The notes under the pieces are model-generated. The model saw nothing but the letters and a program-made list of their open reading frames with translations. It did not search any database and was not told the origin of the DNA. 64,000 nt of DNA from positions 7,074,469-7,138,468 of the forward strand of contig CM019230.1 of assembly GCA_009741485.1 (NCBI GenBank), read 5' to 3'. Below are positions 1-13,621 of the stretch, piece by piece; position 1 is the stretch's first letter; each line of letters opens with the position of its first letter. A program made the position numbers and the translations under genes. Source of the stretch: Malurus cyaneus samueli (Eukaryota; Chordata; Aves; Passeriformes; Maluridae).

Positions 1-1450
1 CAGGGGAAATTCAGAATCCAGAGTGCTGAGTTAAAGTTAGCCCAAACCGCTGGCTGTGCCGAGCTCTGCCCCGGCTCTCCGCTTTGCAGGAGGTGGTGTT
101 TGCAAGGAGAGACCTCGTTCACCTCCAATTCTTGGGCTGTACAGAGAGTTGGGTGAAGAGGGGAGCACTATACACCCCCACTGAGAGAATCTGTCCCCCA
201 AAACGGACCAGGGTCTGTCCCATAGGGACTTTTTAATGCAGAGGATTTGCTCTCTTTCCTTGTGGCAGGACCCGTCTGAAAGGGATCCGGAGTTAAGGCG
301 CTTGTGAAATGAAGGTATTATTGTCATTCCGCGATTGCATCCCTCCTGGCAGCGCCTCGGCAGGGAACACCTCCACTCCAGGCTTCCCGCCGCCTCCGTG
401 GGTGTGCCTTTGGGGGGGCTTTTTACCCAAAAATCCGGACACGTTAAACCCACGGCACTGTCCATTTGCACAGAGAGCAGGAAAATCCTAGGAAAATCAA
501 AGGCAGGAGCCTTGTAATAACCACGAGTCCCCCAGAGGGGGATCAGAGACAAGCGGAGCGGCGGGTGTGCCCCGCACCCTGCCAGGGCAGGCGGACACAC
601 GGACAGACGGACAGACGGGCTGCGGGGTGCCTGAGCCCCCGGAGGGGCTGCAGATTTGTTATCGCAGAGCTGTCGAGGCTTTTTTGCTGTATTTCTCCTC
701 CAAACCAGCCATTAGCAGCCGTCAGACAGGTGGTGTCAGCAAATTCGCTCTTGCGGAGCTAACGGGAGCTGGTGGGGAACACGCTGCCCACCGATCCCCC
801 GCTGCGGGTGCCCCAGTGATCGGCTTGTGCTGGGACAAACTGGGAGCCCCACGCACCCATGAACCCCTCAGCTCGGGTGCAAAGCTCAGCTGAGAGCTGC
901 TGACCCCACCAGTGTGATAACAGGACAGAGGTCAGCAATCGCTCGGTGACACCACTGCCAGCTGCTGAACCATCAGATTGGCACCAGCTTTGGGTTTGCC
1001 TTGTGCCCACGAGCCACTGGGATGAGCAGCCACGAGCCCCAGCTCAAACATTAACTACAATGTCCCCAGGTGGTCACAGGGCAGCAGAGAAACCCCTCTG
1101 AACACAGGGTGGCACAGCCAGGCTTGTCACCTTCCCTTGAGGTGTGGGGAAAGAGCTGATTTAGGCTTTGCTTAAACCCAGAGAGACCCAGCCTAAAACC
1201 AGAGCCAAACTGCAATGCAGTGCAAGAGCTTTCAAGAAGGGGAAAAATCAAATTCTGACCAATATGAACACTGGGGTGATGATCTGGGTGGAGTGTTGGT
1301 TATTACTTGCTGTGTATTTAAAGAATAGGAATCGTCAAAGCATTTTAACCCTGGGCTCACAGCCTGGAATCTGGTTTGTGGGTGAAGTGGGTGCCTTTTC
1401 TCACTCCCTGGCACCAGGAGTCGATGGGTCTGGGCTCCATTTAGAAATGT

Positions 1451-1588
1451 AAAATTATTAGAAAATATTAGAAAGTATTAGAAAATATTAGAAAATGTTA
1501 GGAAAAAACAGAAAATATGAGAAAATATTAGAAAAATATGAGAAAATGTTATGAAAACCAGAAAAAAATATTAGAAAATATTAGAAAA
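1451..1588. repeat. A-rich tandem repeat, unit about GAAAATATTA
   Basis: A run of about 14 degenerate 10-base units (GAAAATATTA, with variants such as GAAAGTATTA and GAAAATATGA) stands out from GC-rich surroundings. It opens spurious Lys/Asn-rich frames on the plus strand. Confidence 0.85.
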
Positions 1589-4265
1589 GTAAGTGAGAAA
1601 TCCCCCATCCTTTTCCAGGTCTCTGCCTCCCTCTCTGGGTTCATCACGTGTGGCTCTGGCAGGAGCCCGGCCCCGTCCCCATGTGCCATCCCACCCCACA
1701 AACGGGAGATGGGGAGTAAAGCACTGGTGATCCCCCGCTGCCTCCAAATCCCGAAAGCTCCCAAAAGCCCTGCGTTTCTGCATCTCGTCCCAGACGTGGG
1801 ACATAAATCAAGGACAGGAGTGCAGGCACACGCTGTCACGTGCCCGCCACCCGTTTCCATGGTTTCCCATGGCTGTTGCTCTCAAGGGCTTGGGGTTAGG
1901 AGGCGACTTGTTCCAGAAAGAGAAAGATGCTGCGTTGACACCACTGCTGCTTGCTGTCCCAGAGGGGAGCTCGGCACAGTGCCTGCTGCTCAGGCAGGGC
2001 ACTCCAGGGCCACGGGGCTCGGGAAGGAGCACAGGACTTGGTGCCCATGGCCAGTGCAGGGACTGAGATGGGTGGGATCAGCCTGCTTGTTCCATGTTGA
2101 AGAAATCATCTCTCTCACATCCTGATTCAACACCCTGATCCCTCTCCCCTCACAGCTGAGCATCACTGCCCTCCTGCTTTCCACCTCGTTCCTGTGATGG
2201 GGTGACACCCTGGTGTCCTGTCCCTGCTGAGCCTGAGCCTCTCCCCAAGTTTCTGCACAGCAGGAAGAGATCAAGTCCGTGTTCAAGCCATCCTCCATCC
2301 TGGCTGCAGAAGGTGAGGATGGGTTTCCAGGCCGTCCAAGCCTCTGCTTGTGCCATATCATGTTCCAGAGGGGTCTGTACCCACCTGCCCACAGCTTCTC
2401 CCACTCCCCCCGTGCCCTCCCACACTGCCTCTCCTCCTCCCATGTGCTGGGTGCAATGAGAAATGTACTTGGCTCCTAATCCTTGAGTGGGAGGTGAAGG
2501 CAAAAAACCCAAGACTCCGGTTCCACAGCGTGTGGGATGTGGATGATGGCAGATCCCCACCTTTGACTTCGCCACCATTTCTGGGGCAAAGGCAGGCACC
2601 CCAAATGCAGACCCTCAGGGGTGAGTCCACCCTTCCTTGTGCATGGGAAGCCTTGTTATTTGGTTCCTGGAGAGTAACAGGTCCCTTCTTGTGTCCCCTG
2701 CAATGGCAGCTCCCTGGGACCTTCTGACAGACCCCATAACTTGGGGTGGTCCTGGGGAGGCACCACATGAGCTCCATTAGGGAGTGCTTTGGGAAGGAGC
2801 TGCAGGAGCTGCCCCAAGGCCTTGGTGCTGTGGGATTCCAGGAGTGCAGGATCCCTTCTCCAGACCTTTGAGACAGCAGCCTGGCCAGAACAGGAGCAGT
2901 CCTGGGATTTTGAACGAGATAAGGCTGAAGACACCAATGTGGTGCACTCCAGGTTGGGTGTTCCTCCTTCATTCCCCTCCCAGAGCCACTCTGGGTCGCC
3001 ACAGTGTGACCTGGAGATGTTGGACTTGTCACCCTGACCTTTGCTGAAGCAAACCCTCTGCTTGCCAGCCCAGCTCACCCTCAACACCCTCAGCATGCCA
3101 GGTCTCTCTCTCCCCTTTCCTAACCCAGCCCTGCTGCCGACTGCAAAGTCCTGGCCTGGAAAGGAATAACAAGAGTTTAGGAAACAGCTTTGCAGTGCTG
3201 CTGCACAGGGAGGGGAGGATTTAGCCTAAAGCCTGTATAAATGCTCTGTGCTTATTGCAGGTTTCCTTCTCCCAGCTTCTCTGATCCCAGGGGACCCATG
3301 TGCAATCCTGGAGCTCTGTGCTGGCACTGCCTTCTTGTGTGGGAGTCATCTCTGCAGGATTGGGCTGGAGGACAACATTCCAGGGGGTTAAAAGGGGCTG
3401 CAGCCAGCAGGACTCCCCCCAGATCCATCTAGGGTTGCACTGCTCCCGGAATGTCCCAGGGTGGGGGTGATCCCAGTTTAACCACACAGTCATTGCCCAC
3501 ATTGCTGGAAGGCCTGGTCACCAGTTTACTCAGAAAGACATGAAATACTGAGAAACTGGGATTCCCCCAGTTCCACATCTTCAGCTTGGCTGGGAAGAGC
3601 ATGTCTTCAGCGTGCCATGGAAGTGGCAATGCCGGGAGCTGCTGTCCCCTGCCAGCCCTGGCAGCTCCCTGATAACTGGGCTGTGGTGAGGGGCAGACAC
3701 CCTGGGGCTGATGGAATCCAGGCTGCCAGCAGTGCTGCCAGAGCTGTGGGAATGTGCTCAAACCAAACCAGCCCAGATGCTCCTTCTCACGTGGGAACAG
3801 GGCTCCTCTGCTTTGGGGGCCAGGTACGATGGATTTGTGCACAGACTGAGGTGCCACCAGAGCAAACCTTCCAGTGGGACCCTGCCCCGAGCCCTGAGCT
3901 CCCAGAGGGGACCACAAACTCTGCAGCCACTCCAACCACAGCTCACAACCCCCAGGAGTGGGAGCAGGGAGGTGTGGGGTGCTGGGGACTGGGCAGCAGC
4001 AGCACTGAGGTGATGCCTGGGAAGGGAATTTGGGATGAAGACCCTTGGCAGCAGCAGGCAGAGGGGAGGCAATGGGTGTGATGGGGACAGCACAACCTTC
4101 CCCCTGCACCCCATGACCGTAAAACTTACGTCAGCTTTCCCAGCTTCCTCCAAAAAAATCCCTACCAACCCACACAATCCAAAACCCCCCAAGGATTAGG
4201 AAATTCAGGGGAGCAGGAAGAGAGGAGTCCTGGGAGTGGGGCTGGTGCTGCCCAGGGCTCTCAGT

Positions 4266-4295
4266 CAGGGCAGGGCAGGGCAGGGCAGGGCAGGG
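4266..4295. repeat. (CAGGG)6 microsatellite
   Basis: Six perfect CAGGG units in a row. The G runs could in principle form a G-quadruplex, although each run is only three bases long. Confidence 0.9.
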
Positions 4296-7200
4296 TGAGA
4301 CGCTGTCAAGACAACCCTGGAGAACTCTTCCAACCCAGACCAACCTGTTCCTGGGAATATTGCGAAAACTCCCGGTGCCACACTGGGATTTGAGGAAACT
4401 GAAACCTTGTGATGCAACTGGGAGAGATGAAGCAAGAGGCACTCAGGAAGCAGAATGACAGATCCAGCACCACGGGGCTTCATGGACAGGGCTTTAGCCA
4501 GCTGGTAAACTTCCCCAGACCCTGAGCAGCCTCCGGTGTCACTGCCTTCCCCTTCACCCCCAGTGCCCGGGTCTCCTTGCAGGAACACAGTCCCTGTCAC
4601 AGCCGGACCTGCCAGTGGTCAGCGAGGGTGACAGGGTTACTGGGAAATGAGCTGACCCTTCCAAACTGATTCTCTTTGCTGCTCTTTTCCTTCCTGAAGC
4701 TGGTCTGAGCATGGCAGGGGTTGCTCAGGAAAGCCAGTGAGCTGATATATTCACGTCATCTCACATTTGGTGCCAGGACATGAAGTAAACACCGTCAGGG
4801 ACTTCGCTCCGGTTCAAAGACGAGCCCTGATTCTTATTCTGATCACATTATCCATGCTCCTTGTACAGTTTCATTGATTCATATCTTAAAAAGAAAAGCC
4901 TTCAAAACCCATTAAGTCTGCCCTGTCATTCCAGCCCCGCTCCCAAGGGCCAGGGCAAGATGCATTAACTAATCTGCTCACATTACCTTGCCTTTGAACC
5001 GAGCACCTCTCAGCATCAATCAAGAGTGTTTGGAAGTGATATGTTCCCATGTGAGGGTGAATTTTGGCTGCCAAGGTCACCCAATGACCTCAGTGCCAAA
5101 GCCAATCGATTCCATAAGAGGTGTTTTGCATTGCAGAGGTCACCCAGGAGGGTGCAGGAAGCAGCAATTCGGCATCACCCAGGCACTGGGCTCTCTTTGG
5201 CGCTCAGGGGGCACCCAGGGCTTGTTTGAGCAGCCTGGGTGACCATGATCTGTTTGGTTAGGGAGGGCTATAGTTATAAACAATTCTTGAAGGAGAAAGC
5301 TCTGAGCCTCAGGCATCATCTGGGGTGCAAGGATGGAGATTTTGCTGGTGCCAGCCCGGCTGGGTCTCGGCGAGGGGAGAAGAATTTACAAGCAGTGCTG
5401 TCCTGCCGGGGATTACGAAAGCCAGGCCACTGATTGCCAGAGAGAAGAAGGTCCTTCCAGCCTCTTGGGCTTCAGCTCAGCCAGGAGCCGCTGTTTATTT
5501 GGCTGCAGTGAGTTCACAGCACAGCAGGCCGTGCTCCTGGGGGCTCAGTGTGCTCCAGGGTGGCTGGCCAGGACACGGGGCTCGGCCACACCACGCGCTC
5601 CCCGGTGCCTTGCGCAAGGCAGCTCCGCACCCTGCGGCCGGCCTCACTGACACTCAGGAAGGAATTATTCACTCTTGACTCCATCTGGCTGCAGGACACG
5701 CTTGGGATGTTTCTTGCACCACTCTCACAAAGGTTTCCCATCCTGCTGGTGCCAGTAATGAGGCCGGATCCATCTCCTTTGCTCCCGGCCGACCCCTGAG
5801 TTAAGGAATGGGGACTGTTTACTGGACAGCCTTACAGGAATTTGGTTTTACTGACATTTCAAGTGCTGCCTGAGACTGTTGTTTTCAGGGCTTGGAGTAC
5901 TTTGAGAGGACATGTCCACCAGGAGGGGATTAACCACAGCTGTCCCTGGCCCCTGCTGTGGCTGGACTTAGGGGGCATCTCTGGCCCTGGCTGGATGGGG
6001 ATGGAAAGCCTGGTTTCCTGGAAAGCTCAGTTCTGCTTTCTTTCAGATCCAGCCACTCACTGAACCCACACCCATCTAGGCTGGCTTGGATTCGGTTCTG
6101 GTTTCAAAACCCTTTTTCAGGAGGAAGTGTTTTCTGTCTGAGTTATGGGAATGCCCAGATTGGGGCTTTTCTCAGTTGCCCTGCTGAGGCCAATGTCCAT
6201 CCCATGTCAGCCCCCATCTCATGCCCCGGGGCCAAAATGGAGCTGGGGCATAGGGAGAACCCTCAGGGTTGTGTCCACGGCCCTAAGGGAGGCACATCCC
6301 AACTCTGGTGAGCACCAGTGTTACACTCCAAAGGGTTTCCATGGACCAGATCCCACTGCCACAGTGCCCATGTAGGGCAGGCAGCTCTGGGGGAGGGGGA
6401 CAGAGAGCATTCACTGGACAAACCTTGTGGCCAAACCCCACAGCCAGTGCCTGCAGCTCCCTGCCTGCTCTGGGGCTCTTCTCAGCCCCATCACCACCAC
6501 GAAACCCCATGTGAATGTCCACAGATCTGCAGGGCACACATGGCTGTCCTCCCCCTGCCCCTTTTGCAAAGGCGCTTTCCCAGTTGTTGTCTTTGACCTA
6601 AACCCACAAAGTCACTCCAGAACACGTTGTGTTTTCCAAAAGGCTGAGCTGGGACAAGATGTGTGAAGGCCTGTGGAGGTTAGAGTGGAGGGAAAGGCTT
6701 CCCTGGTGACAGAATGGAATGGGGATGGAGATCTGGGGGAGAGCACAGGGCCAGAGCAGCTCTGTGAAGAACAGTGTGCGTGCTGCTGAGCCATGGGAGA
6801 GCAGGGAGGAGGAGGCAAACCCAGCCCGGGTGAGGGAAGGATGCAGACAAGGTCTTGGGATCAGCTGGCTGAGACGAGCCCATGGGGAATTACAGGCAGG
6901 TCTGAGCCTGTCAGATTACTGGAGCCAGGAAGAGGGGGAGAGGGTTGAGCAGGTCTGGCAGCAGGAGGGATGGAGGAGCCGGGGGAAGGTGGGCAAAGAG
7001 GGGAGGGAAGGGAAGCACACAGGAAAGGGGGAGCAGAGGGGGGTATGCAGCCCTAGTGGGCGCAGGAGGACAGACTGGGGGTGCCATGGGGTGCATGAGG
7101 TGAGAACTGGCCTGGACCATAACACGTCACCCCCAGCACCCACCTGGCCAAGGTGCAGGGCTGGCACCAGCCAGGGCAGGAGCACCACATTTCCAAAACC

Positions 7201-7474
7201 AATTAAATGCTCAAGGGGCCACAGGCCAGCTCCGGGGCTCCCTCCCATCTGGAGGTCAGAGGAGAGCGTCCTCATTTGCTGCCTCCTAATTACATCTGAT
7301 CCTCCCTTAATTCCTCCTAAAACCTTCCCTGAGAGCTTTCAGGTGCCTGCTGGGGAGAGGTGCCCGTGAGTCGGGGTGACAGGCCAGCCAGGCACGGGTG
7401 ACAGCCCTGGGCTGAGCAGTGCCTCCAGGAGGGACGTGAAGGGCTGTGGGGCTGGTGGTGATGGAGGAAGCGCC

Positions 7475-7548
7475 ATGTGCACCACCATCCTGATCCTGGG
7501 TCCACTGGTCCTCATGCTGCGGCGCCGCTTCTGCAACAAAGTCGAACC
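7475..7548 (+). CDS. PRCD: PRCD exon 1 (photoreceptor disc component), start of the gene
   Basis: The frame reads MCTTILILGPLVLM then LRRRFCNKVEP. This matches the start of PRCD: MCTT with Cys2 (the palmitoylation site in mammals), a short hydrophobic segment, the RRRF basic patch, and N-(K/R)-V-(E/Q)-P. The exon ends after the first two bases of the Pro25 codon at a GTACGT donor. PRCD is a roughly 54-residue membrane-anchored protein of photoreceptor outer-segment discs, mutated in progressive rod-cone degeneration. The position, upstream of SNHG16 and ST6GALNAC2 and on the plus strand, fits human synteny. The hydrophobic core differs from the mammalian one (ILILGPLVLM rather than LFLLSTLAML), and Cys20 replaces the mammalian Ala. 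The upstream untranslated part and later exons are not resolved with confidence. Confidence 0.85.
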
Positions 7549-9118
7549 GTACGTTCTCTCCTGTCCCACTCCCGTCCCCTTGGGGCCCTGGGGCTGGGGA
7601 TGGAGGGTGAGGGGTGGCCCTGGGGTGGAGGATCTCATTCCTCAAGCTGTGTCCTATTCATGGAGATACTGGGGGTCCTTCTGGTTTCGTTCTCTGGGTG
7701 TCACCAGGAGACATTCCCTCGAGCTGGGCTGGGGGGAGCCTTGATGTGCTGTCACCTCCTCTCTGATGTACCAGCACCAGTAAGGGGGAAATGCAGAACT
7801 TGTCCTCCCATCTGGTGCCAAGGGCCAGGGATGAACCTCTGGAATACTTTTACATTCACCAATCCCGGTGTTTCCCAAACGGAGCAGTCTAGCACCTGCA
7901 GCCTGGCTGCCTTCACACAGCCTGGGAGGACACTGAGCAGTGATCTCAGCTGTGGGGACATCACCGGGCTGCCATGGACATCCAGCGGGGTGTAAAACAG
8001 CCGTGGGGAGGTCCCGCTCCGTCCCTAGGGCTCTGGGAGGTTGGATGAGTGTCTGGGGATGGGGAATGCTGGCGAGCATCATCTCTGGGAAGAGCCAGCA
8101 GCCGCCACCCCGCACCCTGTTGCGCTGCTCCGTGTTCGCACACACGCTCACGCTCATCCTGCCTCCACGGCGATGGCAGGGAGCAGATGGGAAGGGACTT
8201 GCTGCAGTCCCACACCGAGGCAATGACAAAGCTGCGACAGGAGGGCAGGGTCACCTCCTGCTCGGTGCGTCCCCGCTGCGCCACGGGCACGGTGCCGGCG
8301 GCTGCGGCTTCCGCTACCTGCAGCTCCCCGCGCCTTTTGCGAGCGAGTTCTGCTCCTCCTGTTCGGCGCTCGCTTGGCTTCGGCTCGGTGGCAGTGGGGC
8401 CGTGCTGAGCCCGAGCATCGCCCTGGCTCGCTGTGCTGCCCCTGCTCCGACACTGGGCTCAACTCGGGGAGGTTTCTGCTGGAGACTCACAAATCTATTT
8501 ACCGGTGGAGACTGGAGACATCTGAAAGTGGGGAGTTCAAATTGGCACTTAACGAGCCGATTAAGCCAGGGGAGGGAGAAACAAGGCTCAAAGCAGGGAA
8601 GGCATGTCCTGGCCTCTGTGTGCCCTGCTGTCCCTGAGCTACCTGCAGCAGCGGCTGAATTAAACATTCATTAAGTGTCTGAGCAAATGTGCTGCGGAGG
8701 TGGGGGCTGTCGCTGGGCAGAGGGTACCAGGGGGACAGGCAAGGCTGGCAGCCTGCAGGCCTGTCCCTTGGGAAGCTGCAGGACGAATGAGCAGGGGGAC
8801 AAATCACCTGAAATGATGGCACCAGAGCTGGCAATGTGCCGACAGCCCAGCGCCCCAGCCCTGGACAGGCAGATCCAGCTGCAGCACAAGCCCTGCCCAG
8901 GAGAGCAGTGTACAGGGGCAGCTTCTCTGGAGAAAGCAGTGACTGAAGCACAAATCTGTGCCTGAGGAGAGAGGAAGGGACCTGGAGCTGAAAAAGCTGG
9001 GGTTGGGAGGGACACGGTGCTGCCCTGGCTGTTTCCACTCAAGGTAGGATCAGCACTCCTTACACCTCATCTAAACTGAGGGCCTGTAGCCTGGGTCAGT
9101 CCTTTCACCCGGCTGACT

Positions 9119-9168
9119 TCATCACCATCATCATCATCACCATTATCATCATTATCATCACCATCAAT
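9119..9168. repeat. Trinucleotide (ATC/ATT) microsatellite
   Basis: About 16 units of CAT/ATC-type triplets with ACC and ATT interruptions. On the minus strand it gives an Asp-rich spurious frame. Confidence 0.9.
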
Positions 9169-12100
9169 GTGTGGCTGTGACAGTGAGACAGCAACACAGC
9201 ACAGGGAGAGAATGCAGCTGCTGCCAGCACCAGCAGCAAAGGGCTGGAACCAGCACAAGGGCTCCCCATCCATCATGGCATGGACCTGGGAGTGTGAGAG
9301 AGAGTCAGAGCTGAATTACCAGGAAAAACTTCCTCCAAGCCCTGCTGCAGCCTTCAGACCGGCACCTGGCCTGGATACAGGCACCAGCCCACAGAGAAGA
9401 CTCCTAGATTAGTTCCTCCAGTGATTAATTGCTCTCAGCATTAAAGCCCAGTGGCTATTAACAACTTTTCTACTTGATCAATTTTGGACATGCATTTACC
9501 CGTCCTACTCTGTGCTGGCATTAATCAGAGCCGTTCCACTGACAGCTTTATACAAGGAGAGATTCTGTTTCCAGCCTTTCACGTCCTGGAAAAGAAAAGC
9601 AGCAGAAGCAAGAGGAAAATGTGTTGCTGGCCAGCGACTGGGGAGAAGTGGCACAGAAAACTATGTCACAGTGGACCTGGTGAAGGGCAGGCAGCATCCT
9701 CAAGAGCAGGAACAGACCTGAGGCACCAGAGTCCCAGTGCTGTGTTGATCCAACTGGATTTTGGCCAGGCTTAGGCTGGTCAGGCACCAGGACCCAGTGC
9801 AGCAACAAAGGCCAGGATTTTCTGCATGTGCACTGCTCTGGATGGCCACTGGATTAAAGATATCCCTGAGAAACAGCACATGGGAAGAAAAAGTCAGGAG
9901 CCCACATGCTCCACGGGATAAACCTGGCTCGGTGCAGGATCAACCCTCTGCCTCTGACGTCCCCGTGTGCGAAGCAGGACGTGCGCCCTGGGCAAGGGAC
10001 ACAAATGAACAGCACAGGCAAGATCAGATTATGTGAAATCCCCTGCTCACTTGACCTCCTTCACGTCCCTGTCTGCTATTTATATACCTTGGGGCTGCCA
10101 GGAATGGCACAGGTTGTCCTTGGCCTACCCTCGCAGAGCTGGGGGGCTCAGCCATGGGATTAGCGTTGGCCACTGGAGCTGGCTGCCACCATCCCAAACA
10201 GAGAGGTTTGAAGGGATTCCTCCCCAAATCCTGACTGTGGGGTCTGCTGTCCCCACCCCTTGCTGCAGTTGAAAAGCAAACTGGAATGCTACCCTGGACT
10301 AAGCTGCTGTCAAGAGACAGGAAGGTCAAGAGGGACTCCTTGGGCTTCAGTGCTTGGATTTCCTCAACAAGCAGTGATTTATTCTTTATGTGGTATTTAA
10401 CGAGTAGGTGCTGGCTGGAGGCCAGGGCTGGCCATGGATGTCTGCTCTGTTTGCCTTTCTCACGTTCTTCCCCTCCAGTCTCCTCCTGGCAGGAGCTGCT
10501 CACCGCCTGCTCCGGGGTTTGGGGAGCTGCAGATGATGCTGGTGTGGAACGTGGGGCTTGGTCTTGGTGCCATGGGGGCATGCAGGGCACTGAGCACCCA
10601 AGAGAACACAGGATCACCCAAAAGGGCACAAATCACACAAAGAAGCCTGCTGGAAAGAGCCAGGTCTGTGTGATGTTCCTCCACGGAGTGCACTTGGAGA
10701 GGAATCAGGCTTGGTGGGGCAGTGCTGGACTGTGGCAAAGCAAAGGAGGCACTTTGGGAAGTGAAACGCAGATTGGCGTCTCTGCTGTTTTCTCAGCCCC
10801 CTCACAACAGGCTGGGCATGAACCCCCCCAGGCCCCAGAGGGTTATTTTTGCTGGGACTGGGATCCAGGGCCACAGAGAGAGGGAATGTTTAGTGCCTGT
10901 GCTGATCTGCCCCTCGTCGTACCCACACACTGCTGCACGGCAGGAACAGACCCTCTGCACCTCAGGCTGGGGAAAACAGAGCCAGCAGCTCAGCATCATC
11001 GAGATCAACCTTCCAGCTCATTTCCCTCTGGAAGCAGGATGTGACCTCCTCCTTTCCACCACCCAGGCACCGCTGGCAGTGGTGGCACACAGCTCTGCTT
11101 CTCCAGGCTGGAGCAATCAGCGCGCAGCAGGCAGGAACGACAAGTGTCAGCCGAATTTCTGTGCCACTTTAAATCCATTAGCAAGGCCACAAACACAGCC
11201 CCAAAGCGCTGCAGGCACATGAGAGCCGAGAAATAACCCCCAAACCCACCAGCAAGGAGACACCCCTCCTCTTCCCACAGGAGATGGGGCTCAGCATCAC
11301 TTTCCCCCCATATCTGCACAGCAGCTGGGCACATCCACTCTCTCTCCCTGGCTGTTTTCAATCCAGTATCAGAAGGGTCAATTCTGTGCCTCTTCTGCGG
11401 AGTCATTATCCTGTCGGTTATATAAATGTCTGGGCATGCACAAAAGGCAGTGCTGATACAGTGGCTCTGACAGCAACTCTCTCCGACACCTGCTTTTCAG
11501 CTGGAGAGAGAGCTGAGCACAAGAGCATCTCGAGAGCTGTCACACACAAGGCTGCTGTCTTTCAAGCTGAATGGAGGTCTAAATAGCTCTCACTTCTGCT
11601 TTAGAATCTCATTTCTAAATGCAATTAATACTGGCACATGCATAATGAGAGACTGACGAGTGAATACAGACTCCGGCAATAAAGAAGCCAGCCCCAAGTG
11701 CTATGTAAATATACAAATCCTCACTAGGAGCTGACCCGGGGAAGACAGCTTTCTGATGATTAAACCCCAGTGACAATACGACTGCATTCCTACATCTGTC
11801 ACAATGCTACCTGCTGATACATAATGAGCCACGCTAAAAGAACTTGCTCTCGCTGCTCTTCAATGCAGATAAAATGTCTATTTGTAGAATGTAATTAATC
11901 TCTTCTTCAAAATCAGGAACCTTAGTGTCCTTGGTAACAACATGCCAGTGACTCAGAGAGTGTCTCTGGCTTTTCCTTCTGATTTTGGAGCTGAAAGTGA
12001 CCCCAAATTCCAGCACTGCAAAGGAGCACAAGTGGAAAAGCCAGCTGGGTGTCTGGAGGTAGGGACAGGTTTTACCCACCTTTTTGATCTCTGTAGGGCT

Positions 12101-13046
12101 GCTGTGGCAACTTGAGGAGGTCCCTGAACTTGTTTCAGCCACGTTCCCTATGATGAGACAAGCTCTGTGGTCCCCAACCTGTTGAGCACAAATTCCCTTT
12201 TACTGTGGGGTCTAACCAGGCTGAGAATAAACACTCAGAAGGACAAGGGCACAGTCACAGGATGAAGCTGCTCCTTCTTTTGCCTGGTTTCCCCAGCATT
12301 AAGAGCTGTGTGATGGCTCTGTGTGTGTCCATGCCCACTCCCCCAGATGGCATTGGAACCTGTGGGCTTATTTCAGCAGGGCATGGATGTTCAAAGACAT
12401 CCAGAAATGATTCAGGTAGCGAAGATGCAAAGCCATGAGCACCAGTGTGGCAGAGGGATCCAGGGAAGTGCTGCTGGCAGATCCCCTGGTCCCTCTGAGG
12501 GCTGTTCTTGGGCATGGCCCGCTCCTCCAGCCCGCTCCAGGCTGGCAGAGATTTGTGCTGAAAAGGCAAAGCACCACTCCAAAGCACCCAGGGGCCATGA
12601 TCTGCTTTCTATGAATTTCAGTGGGAAGAAAGTGCTGCTGGATGTCGCTCACTGACCCAGTTCCAAGGCCCAGGGGAAGCATGGGCCGTGGTACAGGGAC
12701 AGCTGCTTGGAGAGCGGGTGATGGAAAACTTGCATGATTTATTTATTTCCTGGGAAACAGAAGAGAAGAAGAAAAGGATTGTCGAATAAAATCAGCATAT
12801 TCCAGGCGAAACTGTGCTGCAGCAATTCCTTGTGGGTCTGGAGCTGAGCTGCTTGGGCCCCTGCAAGGGACCTTCATCCCGGCTGCTGCACGAGAAGGGG
12901 GATGTGGGGAAAAGGAGGGTTTGCTGCTGCTGGGGCTCTGCTCTTCTGTGCAAAAATGTCCTTTTCTGGAAAAAATTCTCACTTCCCTTCAGGCAGAGGC
13001 TGCAATCAGCCCCGCTGCCCACAGCTCACCCTTTCTCTGTCCCCAG

Positions 13047-13107
13047 GCACTGCGAGGGAGAGGAAGAGATCCGGACAGAGGCTGGCTCTGACTCTCACGC
13101 CACGTGA
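13047..13107 (+). CDS. Candidate last coding exon of PRCD (weak)
   Basis: A strong acceptor (pyrimidine tract CTTTCTCTGTCCCCAG) is followed by G, which completes the CC-split Pro codon of PRCD exon 1. The frame then stays open for 19 acidic and polar codons (start HCEGEEEIRTEAGSDSHAT) to a TGA. The joined product would be 44 residues against about 54 in mammals. I see no clear similarity to the mammalian PRCD tail. Another in-phase candidate starts at 22547 (NGSDGGSASPSQ, then stop), but its acceptor has a poorer pyrimidine tract. Either could be chance. Confidence 0.2.
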
Positions 13108-13621
13108 CAGAGCTTCGGAGCACAGCCCAGGTGGGATGCTCTGGTTATCTGGGGTGGTCCAGCTTTGAGGATATTGTGGGAAGGAAGTGCCAGTTTGGGG
13201 CAAAAAGCCGGCTCTTCACCTTCAAGCATTTTAATGATTTTTTTTCTGTGTGTTTCACCCAGGATTTATAGGTCTGCCTGCTTACTGGTCAGGCTGTGAA
13301 GTCTCAAGAACAGTGTCCTGCTCTGGAGAAAGGAAACTAGAACCTGGAATGGCTGGAGTGGAAGGGAAAACCCCAATTTTCCATGGCTCTCAATAGCATT
13401 TCAGCCCCCAGGTGAGGGCACAACCCAGCCCTTCCTCTGTGGCCTGGAACACACCCACTGCCTGGACACCAGGAGCATCCTGTAGGGACAGAAAAGGCCT
13501 CAGAGGGAGGGGTGATCCAGTGGGATGAGTGCAGTGGTGATCCAGTGGGATAGGTGCAGGATGCCTGGAGAGGGTGTGGGTGCCACATCCCTGGATGGGT
13601 GGGATAGGTTGGTTGGGGATT

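Larger units (their letters stand above)
1..7474. other. Non-coding stretch left of PRCD
   Basis: No coding exon can be supported on either strand. The open frames are short, overlap one another, and lack splice-consistent partners or recognisable domains. The stretch holds an A-rich decamer repeat near 1.5 kb and a CAGGG repeat near 4.3 kb. In human the globin gene CYGB lies on this side on the minus strand, but I see none of its exons here, so it is probably beyond the left edge. Confidence 0.6.

Noticed and set aside
4300..4400. Possible reverse CR1 fragment (CTTCCAACCCAGACCAA)
   Set aside because: The match is only about 17 bases, with no supporting flanks.
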